Source: Pseudarthrobacter sp. fls2-241-R2A-127 (GTDB taxonomy: Bacteria; Actinomycetota; Actinomycetes; Actinomycetales; Micrococcaceae). From it: a DNA stretch of 64,000 bases. The stretch lies in NCBI RefSeq assembly GCF_030209355.1, contig NZ_JARVSF010000013.1, forward strand, positions 248,001 to 312,000. The letters are read 5' to 3'. Position 1 is the first letter of the stretch, and each line of letters starts with the position of its first letter. The position numbers were made by a program, and so were the translations under genes. The notes under the pieces are model-generated. The model was given only the letters and a program-made list of their open reading frames with translations, searched no databases and was not told where the DNA came from. Positions 50,606 through 57,262 of the stretch are shown piece by piece.

Positions 50606-52897
50606 CTACGCCGGCAGGTTGCCGCCCGTGGTGATGAGGTCCGTGACGTCGACGAACACCCACCCCTCGGACTTCATCCGCTCCGCACTGTCAACGCGAA
50701 CGCGGCCCATGAACGCGCAGTAGCCGGCCTCACCGAGGATGACCTTGTCGCCCTGCACGCCCAGCACCACGAGGGTGTGGCCCTCGGACCCCGTACCCGG
50801 CCCGGAACCGACCGAGTACGCCGTCGGCGTACTCGAGACCTGCTTGCCCGTCATGGACGCGATCGCGTGGGCTGTCTGGATGCCGTCGCCCGGCGGGTAC
50901 TGCTGGAACGAGGTGTACTTGTTCATGAAGTAGACCGAGAACGACACGCAGTTCATGGCGTGGTTGTCGCCGCAGGAGCCCGGTCCGCCAGCGCCGTACT
51001 TGTCGTCCAGGAACTTGTCGCCCTCCTGGTTGTACAGGTCGATCAGCTGCCGGGCCTGCTCCTCGTTCATGCCGCCGTCGACGAGGCTGCCCGGGCGCAC
51101 CTTGGTGTCGCTGTCGCAGTTGCCGAAGATGGAGCGGATCCCGCTGCCGACCGTGTCGACAATGCCGCCCACGATGTCCTGGACCCCGCCCACGACCGAG
51201 GTGTCGACGGTCCAGCCGCTCATCTTGCCGAACCACATCTCGGCGTCGGCCTTACGCTCCTGCAGCTGTGAAGCGTTGTCGGCCGAGCGCTCCCACTTGT
51301 CGTGGAAGTGCAGTGCAGCAGCAGAGGGAGAGCCCTGCGAGGTCTTGATCATGTCCTTGAACACGGCCACGTCCCCCGGGCTGTCGCCCTCCGCCATGAA
51401 TGCCAGCTGGGCCTTGATGGTGTACCAGTCCAGGTTCTTGGACTTGGCATAATCCAGGAGCATCGTGGTGCGCCCGTTCGACCACTGGCCCAGACCGATG
51501 CCGCCGTGCGACTGGCCGGGGATGTGGGTGAAGTTCCCGTCCCAGGCGGTCTGCTTGCGCGGGCCGATCTGGTAGGGCTCGTTGTAGATGCCCTCCACGC
51601 TGGTGGGGTCCACGCCCGACTCCTGCGACCAGTTGCCCAGGATGCCCGCGATGTTCTCCTCGGGCATACCCCAGGTCTTCAGCACGGAGTAGACCGCCCG
51701 GGCGTTCGCCTCGGTATTCGCCGGGACGTCAGCGCCGGGGCCGTTGCGGCTGACATTGACGATGCAGTTGGTCATGGTCGAGCCGCGGCCGCCATCGAGG
51801 CCGGCCTGGTCGAGCACACCCGTGAGGACCGTGCTGAGCACAGCCACCGCGGCAACGGTCGCAGCCACCCCGGATGCGGCCGTGGCCACCGGGGCGACGG
51901 TGGCCGTCACGGTGACCCCGAACACGGCTCCTGCCGCCTTGCCGACCAGCCCGCCCAGTGCGATGAACGGTGCGGCGATCGTGTGCCCGACCGCCTTGGC
52001 GATCCCAAGGATGAAACCCCAGATCATGCTGGCCGCGTTGGCGGCCATCGCGAGCATCGCGAAGAACATGGTCTTGAGCCACTTCAGGAAGGCCATGACC
52101 ATGAGAAGCCCCGCAGCCGGGGGAGCGGCCGCCGCGGTGCCGCCGACGGCGACACCCCTGGCGGTCTTGGACAGCAGCTGGCCGTCCTTCTCCTTCTGCG
52201 AGGTCCGCTCGTAGCCGGTGCCCCCGGCACCGAGCCGCTTGTCGGCAGGCTCGGCGTCCGGACCTCCGCCGGTGACCTTGGACGCACCGTCGACAACATC
52301 CTTGCCGGTCTCCAGGCCCACATTCTTGGCAGCGCCGACCGCTGCCCCGGGCAGCGCGCCGACACCACCGGCGGCGGCTCCGGCCTGCGCCCCGGCGACA
52401 GCTCCCGAGGCAGCCGCTCCCGCGTACCGGCCGGCACCGCGGCGGACCGCGCTGCTGCCGTCACCCTCGACCGCCTTGCGGGCAGCTCCCCCGGCCGCCC
52501 CGGCGGCGACACCGTCGAGGCTCTTGGCAGCCTTGGCGGCCTTGCTGGTCTTGCTGGCTGTGTCGGCCGCACCTGTGGCCTTGCCAGCGGCAGCCGCTGC
52601 GTCCGGGGCCGGTGCGGCTCCCAGGTGCTTCGACCCGCGGCCCGCAGGCGTCGGGTCCACGGGCTGCGGCGCGGGGGCGGCCCCCGGGGTTTTCGGCAGA
52701 CCCTTGGCTGCATCCCCGGACGGGGAAGGAGCGGAGGCCGCTCCGGTACGGGGCCCGGCGCGGCGTACGCCGGACCCCTCACGACGAGGGGGCTGCGACT
52801 CCTCCTTCGCACCCCCGTCGGCGGACCTGCGGTCCCCGCGGGGCGATGCAGCGCGCCGGGCCGGGTCATCCCGCCGCGTCGGCTGGTCGATGGCCAT
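50606..52897 (-). CDS. Membrane-spanning peptidoglycan hydrolase: lysozyme-like plus CHAP domains
   Basis: 763 residues from ATG 52897, with GGAAAGGA upstream. Residues 1-245 are A/G/P-rich and disordered, presumably cytoplasmic. About four hydrophobic segments lie between 255 and 370 (LLMVMAFLKWLKTMFFAMLAM; SMIWGFILGIAKAVGHTIAA; later AVAVLSTVLTGVLDQ). An extracellular phage-tail-lysozyme-like domain (about 405-535) follows: WGMPEENIAGILGNWSQESG, IGLGQWSNGRTTMLLDYA. A C-terminal CHAP domain (about 630-750) has MNCVSFSVYFMNKY and HTLVVLGV, a plausible C...H pair. It should open the peptidoglycan for the channel, similar to VirB1/TcpG roles but fused to membrane segments that might also play a VirB6-like part. 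Confidence 0.85.
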   Translation of the reverse strand: MAIDQPTRRDDPARRAASPRGDRRSADGGAKEESQPPRREGSGVRRAGPRTGAASAPSPSGDAAKGLPKTPGAAPAPQPVDPTPAGRGSKHLGAAPAPDAAAAAGKATGAADTASKTSKAAKAAKSLDGVAAGAAGGAARKAVEGDGSSAVRRGAGRYAGAAASGAVAGAQAGAAAGGVGALPGAAVGAAKNVGLETGKDVVDGASKVTGGGPDAEPADKRLGAGGTGYERTSQKEKDGQLLSKTARGVAVGGTAAAAPPAAGLLMVMAFLKWLKTMFFAMLAMAANAASMIWGFILGIAKAVGHTIAAPFIALGGLVGKAAGAVFGVTVTATVAPVATAASGVAATVAAVAVLSTVLTGVLDQAGLDGGRGSTMTNCIVNVSRNGPGADVPANTEANARAVYSVLKTWGMPEENIAGILGNWSQESGVDPTSVEGIYNEPYQIGPRKQTAWDGNFTHIPGQSHGGIGLGQWSNGRTTMLLDYAKSKNLDWYTIKAQLAFMAEGDSPGDVAVFKDMIKTSQGSPSAAALHFHDKWERSADNASQLQERKADAEMWFGKMSGWTVDTSVVGGVQDIVGGIVDTVGSGIRSIFGNCDSDTKVRPGSLVDGGMNEEQARQLIDLYNQEGDKFLDDKYGAGGPGSCGDNHAMNCVSFSVYFMNKYTSFQQYPPGDGIQTAHAIASMTGKQVSSTPTAYSVGSGPGTGSEGHTLVVLGVQGDKVILGEAGYCAFMGRVRVDSAERMKSEGWVFVDVTDLITTGGNLPA

Positions 52898-52955
52898 AAG
52901 CTTGTCCTTTCCGGCTCGATGCCTGGGTGGTGACTGCCCGCTCCGTGGAGCGCGC

Positions 52956-54257
52956 TCAGTGATAGACGGTCAGGAAGTCCCCGGCCGAGTTCGCAGTGCT
53001 GTTGGACTGCACATCGCGCAGCTTCACGTCCAGGCCGAGCAGCTCGAGCAGAAGCCCGGACTGGTACTCCGACTTGGCCTTGCCGTAGTCCTGGTAGGCC
53101 TGAGAGAGGTTGTTCATCACGTTCGTGAGCGGGCGCATCGTCACCTCGGAGGACCGGTAGTCCTTCTTCAGGTCGGTGCCGTCGGAGAGGACCCACTTCA
53201 TGTCCGAGACCTGCTGGCTCGTGCTGTCGCTGCCCTCGGCGCGCTTGTCGGCGAGGAACTGCACATAGCCCTTACCGGCGGGCACGAGCGTGTCGAGGTA
53301 GCCGGCATAGACGTTGCCCGCGCGCCAGTTGAAGTCGAATCCGCCGGGCACGACATGGCCCGTCTTCAGCTCCAGCGTCGCCTTCCCGTCCTTGGCCTCG
53401 GCCGCCGAGACACCAGCCACCTGATCACCTGCGATGGAGGTCGGAACGGCCGGCGGACGGAGGAAGAGCCCATCGACCTTGGTGGTCGCCAGGTCGGAGG
53501 TGTACGACTCGACCTGCTTCAGGCTCGTGCGCATCGCGAGCAGCTTCTGGTCGAGCTTGTCCCGCGTCTGCTGCTCCTGGGTCTTCAGCACGACGTCGTA
53601 ATAGGCCCGGGCCGGGTCGAAGCTGGCCGCGTCCAGGGCCGGGATGTCGGTGGTGCCCGACGCACCCGGGTTGATGATCACGCGCCACTGGTCGTACTTC
53701 TTGAAGCTCGAGTCGCCCACGACCTGGTCATCCCTGCTCTGCTGCCGCTCGTCGTAGGTCAGCTCGGCGTTCGCGCGGACGGTCAGGTTGAGCACCTGCC
53801 GGTCGAAGGGCCGGTCCGCGTCCAGGAGGACCCCGACGTAACCGGTCGAGCCGAAAACGTGGAAGGTGCCCCTGATTCCGCTGGTACTGACCTTCTCGGT
53901 CTGCAGCTTGTCGTTGGTGCCCAGCAGGAAGGCCTGGTAGTCCGCCGCGTTGTACGAGATCGCCGCGCTGGCGGGGAAGTGCATCATGACCAGTGCCCTG
54001 TTGCCGGTGTGATTGGTGTAGACCCCGTCGACCGTGCCCTTGAGCTGGGTCTTCGAGGAGGTGAACTCGGTGTTGTAGAGCGCGGTGTGCGACACCGCGT
54101 CGCTGCCCGCCTTGAAGGCGGCGGCACCCGAGCCGGCCACCACGACCAGCCCCATCACAGCGAAGATGCCGAAGAACACCCCGAAGCGCTCGATTGCGTG
54201 GTGCGAGTCGAGCTTGAACCGCTTGCCGAAGGCCAGCGCCTTGTCCTTGATCCCCAT
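52956..54257 (-). CDS. Bitopic transfer-region protein with large extracytoplasmic domain
   Basis: 433 residues from ATG 54257. A short basic N-terminus (KDKALAFGKRFKLDSHHAIERFG) precedes one membrane segment (about 26-50, VFFGIFAVMGLVVVAGSGAAAF). The rest is extracytoplasmic, with beta-rich parts (LVMMHFPASAAISYNAADYQAFLLG; FHVFGSTGYVGVLLDADRPFD) and helical linkers (KTQEQQTRDKLDQKLLAMRTSLKQVESY). It ends in FLTVYH. It is immediately upstream of the hydrolase gene on the same strand, so probably in one transcript. No family is recognised; a structural channel role is inferred from topology and neighbours. Confidence 0.7.
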   Translation of the reverse strand: MGIKDKALAFGKRFKLDSHHAIERFGVFFGIFAVMGLVVVAGSGAAAFKAGSDAVSHTALYNTEFTSSKTQLKGTVDGVYTNHTGNRALVMMHFPASAAISYNAADYQAFLLGTNDKLQTEKVSTSGIRGTFHVFGSTGYVGVLLDADRPFDRQVLNLTVRANAELTYDERQQSRDDQVVGDSSFKKYDQWRVIINPGASGTTDIPALDAASFDPARAYYDVVLKTQEQQTRDKLDQKLLAMRTSLKQVESYTSDLATTKVDGLFLRPPAVPTSIAGDQVAGVSAAEAKDGKATLELKTGHVVPGGFDFNWRAGNVYAGYLDTLVPAGKGYVQFLADKRAEGSDSTSQQVSDMKWVLSDGTDLKKDYRSSEVTMRPLTNVMNNLSQAYQDYGKAKSEYQSGLLLELLGLDVKLRDVQSNSTANSAGDFLTVYH

Positions 54258-54335
54258 GTCCGTTCCCGTTCGTCCTGTTCCTTGCTCTGCCTGTCCTGCT
54301 CGTCGTCAGCGCCGTCGTCCGACCCCGGAAACGAC

Positions 54336-54379
54336 GCACCGGGCCGGTTGAGGCCTGGTGACCTCAACCGACCCGGTGC
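54336..54379 (-). terminator. Terminator of the pilin-like gene
   Basis: GCACCGGGCCGGTTGAGG (54336-54353) pairs with CCTCAACCGACCCGGTGC (54362-54379) with one mismatch. On the minus strand TCGTTTCC follows. Confidence 0.85.
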
Positions 54380-54429
54380 GGTCCGTCGACGCTTTGTGTG
54401 CCCGGCCGTTGATTCCTGCCGCGCCGGGC

Positions 54430-54813
54430 TTAGCCCAGGACGCCGCTGGTCAGTACGTGGCTGACCGTCTGCACGAGGACAGAGCCGCCGCCGAGGTCCT
54501 CGAGGGTCTTCTGGCCGCCGGAGCCGATGGTGTTGATCAGCGACCACCCACCGGTGCCGAGCGCGCCGCCGACCAGGATGAGCAGGGCGATGGTGCCCCA
54601 GCCCTGCTGCTGGCCCGCGGACTGCGGGGTGGCCATCAGCTTCTTGATCAGGAGCACGCCGCCCCAGACCAGTCCGACCGCACCCAGGAGCATGAGCAGC
54701 AGCCCGCCCCAGAGCTGGATCTGGGACTTCGCGTTCTCCAGGAAGCTCGTCAGGTCCCAGGCCGCGGTGGGCAGGGCGACCCGCTCGAGTGCCGCCTCGT
54801 AAATCTTCGTCAT
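54430..54813 (-). CDS. Pilin-like / VirB2-like small membrane protein
   Basis: Start chosen at ATG 54813 with GAGAGGAAAG upstream; 127 residues. An amphipathic N-terminus (MTKIYEAALERVALPTAAWDLTSFLENAKSQIQ) is followed by membrane segment 1 (about 34-57, LWGGLLLMLLGAVGLVWGGVLLI), a short basic/Q-rich loop (KKLMATPQSAGQQQGW), membrane segment 2 (GTIALLILVGGALGTGGWSLI), and a short tail. Two membrane segments separated by a basic loop is the layout of VirB2/TcpD-type conjugation proteins. It is a solitary unit with its own terminator, as expected for a protein needed in many copies. Confidence 0.75.
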   Translation of the reverse strand: MTKIYEAALERVALPTAAWDLTSFLENAKSQIQLWGGLLLMLLGAVGLVWGGVLLIKKLMATPQSAGQQQGWGTIALLILVGGALGTGGWSLINTIGSGGQKTLEDLGGGSVLVQTVSHVLTSGVLG

Positions 54814-55255
54814 GGTTCTTTCCTCTCGCCTATCGAATGGTCGCTTGCATGACATGTGTCACGAGGCGACTGGCACAACCGATTCGCCTAGACAGAGCAC
54901 AGCGCCCTATCAATGGTCTCTCCCGATGCGACGTGACTCCCCGTTGAGCGGGACGACATGCCTGCAATCATGCGGCCGACCCCTCTCTAGGGACTCGTAT
55001 ACGTGCACATCTTCAGTGACCAATCTACATCATTCGAGTCATCAGTCATAGTCGTATCCGTGACGAGTCGGATACGAGTCCAAAATGTGCTCGAAGACCA
55101 GCGCAAACGAGGTGTCGGCGGGAGGACTGACGTTCTGCTCAAAAACGTGTAGATTTCACATGACGGGGCGCGCGGTGTGCGGCTCCGGCACGGCTCGGCA
55201 TACGCTTCTTGCTGAGCCCTTCGCGCCCATGTACCCGACCAGGAGCCCAAACCAG
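54814..55255. promoter_or_regulatory. 442-base divergent regulatory region with inverted repeat
   Basis: No gene is supported. TCGAATG occurs at 54833-54839 and CATTCGA at 55031-55037, plus several GACTCRT/ACGAGTC elements (about 55037-55080). TCGTATCCG (55052-55060) and CGGATACGA (55069-55077) make a 9-bp inverted repeat around TGACGAGT; a related CTCGTATACG sits near 54996. This is a candidate operator cluster for the XRE gene, or an origin of transfer. Confidence 0.55.
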
Positions 55256-55747
55256 ATGAACGCCTTGCCCGGAGACCTCTTCGCCCGCCGACTGCGACAG
55301 GAGAGGGAACGCCTGGGCATCAGCCAGGCTGAGCTGGCCCGCAGGATTGCCGAGATCCTTGGAACGAACGTCGACCCTTCGGCGGTGACCCGGATAGAGC
55401 AGCAAATCCGCGCCGTCCGCCTGGACGAGGCGGTCGCCGCCTCCAAGGCCCTGGACGTCCCCCTGGCGATCCTGGTCGCCGAGGATCCGGAGGCAGAGAG
55501 CGAGGCCCAGCTGCAGCAGTACCTCGCCGACCTGGCAGCGGCCCAGCGCGAGTGGGAGAAGAACAGGCTGGAGGTGCTGCGGCTCTCCAAGGCCATTCAA
55601 GTGCTCGGCGGCGGCGCTCAACTCAAAGGTGTCGTCGACTTCCGCCTCATGGAAAGCATCGACGCCCGCGTCCCGGTCGAGGAGGACGACCAGTACGGGC
55701 ACCGGCTTGCCCCCGGCATCGAGGGGTCTACAACCCCAGACGCATGA
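55256..55747 (+). CDS. XRE-family regulator
   Basis: Start chosen at ATG 55256 with AGGAG ten bases before; an ATG at 55229 would add nine residues. 163 residues. The first 75 form a classical helix-turn-helix: FARRLRQERERLGISQAELARRIAEILG, then DPSAVTRIEQQIRAVRLDEAVAASKALDV. The middle is a predicted coiled coil (AQLQQYLADLAAAQREWEKNRLEVLRLSKAI), suggesting dimerisation. The last 20 bases overlap convergently with the recombinase gene. With an inverted repeat and many GACTCRT elements in its upstream region, it is a candidate master regulator of the element. Confidence 0.8.
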   Translation: MNALPGDLFARRLRQERERLGISQAELARRIAEILGTNVDPSAVTRIEQQIRAVRLDEAVAASKALDVPLAILVAEDPEAESEAQLQQYLADLAAAQREWEKNRLEVLRLSKAIQVLGGGAQLKGVVDFRLMESIDARVPVEEDDQYGHRLAPGIEGSTTPDA

Positions 55748-56900
55748 CGCTGTTGCGTGCCGCAGGATTGAACTCGCGGTCGTAAACGTCTACCGTCGCT
55801 GCCCGGCTCCACCGGCCGGCGCGCATGATCTCCTCCGTGCTCGCACCGTTGCGCCGCGCCTGGGTGACGTGCCCGGCCCGCAGCGAGTGGAAGCCGTAGG
55901 CAGCAGGGTTCATCCCCGCCTCGACCATGCGCGAGAGCAGCATCGTGTGCAGCGCGTCGCCGCTCACCGCCCGTGCATGGATCCGGGCGTCCTTCCTGTT
56001 GCGGTACGTTGCCCGGAGCAGGGGCGCGCCCGAGGCCAGGTCGGCGCTGCTGATGAGCGCCGTTGAGCCGGCGGCTCCGCAGACGTGCTCCTCGAGACCG
56101 TACGAGAACAGCTGCTGCATGATCCCGCGACGCCGTGTGCGCGCATCGTCCTGCCGGGCGAGCCCGAGCAGCACGACCCAACGGTGCACCGCACACGGGG
56201 GACAGGATGCCGGCGAGCTCCCGAACGGCAGCACGACCACGTCCGGCAGCGCGTTCTCCGGGTCGGCCTTCGAGGCCCCCACATGAACGTGGACACCATC
56301 GACCGGGTGCAGCTCGAGCCGGTTCAGCGTCAGGGCCGCCGCCTCGCTCCTGCGCAGGGCCCCTGCGAACCCGAGCCACACCGCCAGGGCGTCCCTGGTG
56401 GCTGACACGCCTGCCGGATATGTGTCGTGCTCCATCACCGCGATGATCCGGACCACGTCGTCCAGAAGCAGAGGGCGCTTGCGCCGGGGCCTGGTGGCCC
56501 GCAGCTTGGCCAGCCCGCGCACGAGATCCACCACGCCGCGGTGGGCCGTGGGATCCAGAAGCCCGCCGCGCAGGTGCCTCTCGCCGATACCGGCCAGGCG
56601 CTGGCGGATCGTCGCGACGGAGAACCGGGGGAGCCCGTCGTCATCGAGCTGCGTGGACATCCAGGCGACGTACCAGCGCACGGTCTCCGGATGCGCAGGC
56701 AGCGCCTCCAGTCCGTGGCCGGTACAGAAGTCATCAAAGGCACGCCACGCCGTGGCATAGGCGCGCCGGGTGGCAGCAGACAGCGTGTGTCCTTCCAAAG
56801 ACCGCGAAATTTCTTCGAGCTCGCGCAGCTCGTCGTCCACCTCCGGTTCAGGTGGGACGGTGGGAGCGCTGAGCGCTGCGAGCCTCACCTGTACTGCCAT
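55728..56900 (-). CDS. Tyrosine recombinase / integrase
   Basis: 390 residues. The N-terminal SAM-like core-binding domain (TLSAATRRAYATAWRAFDDFCTGHG) is followed by the catalytic domain with arginine in FAGALRRSE (R183), a lysine in GASKADPEN, the HSLRAGH box (H338, R341), GRWSRAATVD and nucleophile Y373 in VDVYDREF. All key residues of the family are present, so it is probably active. It overlaps the XRE gene by 20 bases convergently. The adjacent 56901-57139 stretch has no good tRNA gene, so an attachment site is not identified here. It may integrate the element or resolve plasmid multimers. Confidence 0.88.
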   Translation of the reverse strand: MAVQVRLAALSAPTVPPEPEVDDELRELEEISRSLEGHTLSAATRRAYATAWRAFDDFCTGHGLEALPAHPETVRWYVAWMSTQLDDDGLPRFSVATIRQRLAGIGERHLRGGLLDPTAHRGVVDLVRGLAKLRATRPRRKRPLLLDDVVRIIAVMEHDTYPAGVSATRDALAVWLGFAGALRRSEAAALTLNRLELHPVDGVHVHVGASKADPENALPDVVVLPFGSSPASCPPCAVHRWVVLLGLARQDDARTRRRGIMQQLFSYGLEEHVCGAAGSTALISSADLASGAPLLRATYRNRKDARIHARAVSGDALHTMLLSRMVEAGMNPAAYGFHSLRAGHVTQARRNGASTEEIMRAGRWSRAATVDVYDREFNPAARNSVMRLGL

Positions 56901-57139
56901 GACTCCAGTCTCGACTCACTGGCCGGAGAATCCAAGTCGCAATGGTCTGTCAGTGGCGATTCCCCATACCCGCGATCGACGGGGCGGCTTCGAACCGGGT
57001 CTCTGGTAAGGGCGCTTATCGGGGCATGGAGGAAGACTGCCCTCGCGTGACGCGGTGAGGGAAAAACAACCGCCGCACCGTCCCGGATAAGATCACGGGG
57101 AGGTAGAGCGTCCCGCCCTGCCATGTAAGGAGTAACAAC
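56901..57139. other. Intergenic region between recombinase and defence operon
   Basis: No gene is supported. TAAGAT at 57088-57093 is a candidate -10 for the plus-strand operon. AAGGAG at 57127-57132 serves the small upstream reading frame at 57140. Confidence 0.4.
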
Positions 57140-57262
57140 GTGTGTGAACCGTGGTCGTCTGCCGACGGTATTTCAGCTAGTGCCAGGGACAAGGGCCTCA
57201 TCACCAATTGCACCGCGGCCCATGATGGGATCATGTTCGCGAAGGAAACTCGTTCATGGTGA
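57140..57262 (+). CDS. Possible 40-residue leader peptide
   Basis: A reading frame from GTG 57140 with a strong AAGGAG seven bases ahead runs 40 codons and ends at TGA 57260-57262, overlapping the start of the methyltransferase gene (ATGGTGA). The peptide (VCEPWSSADGISASA to KETRSW) has no known features. A good ribosome binding site and the overlap suggest translational coupling or a regulatory leader. It could also be an accidental frame. Confidence 0.4.
   Translation: MCEPWSSADGISASARDKGLITNCTAAHDGIMFAKETRSW

Noticed and set aside
56970..57015. tRNA-like GGTTCGAAGCC on the minus strand next to the recombinase, as a possible attachment site
   Set aside because: Only three of five T-stem pairs form and no acceptor, D or anticodon arms can be drawn, so it is not a tRNA gene or clear fragment.
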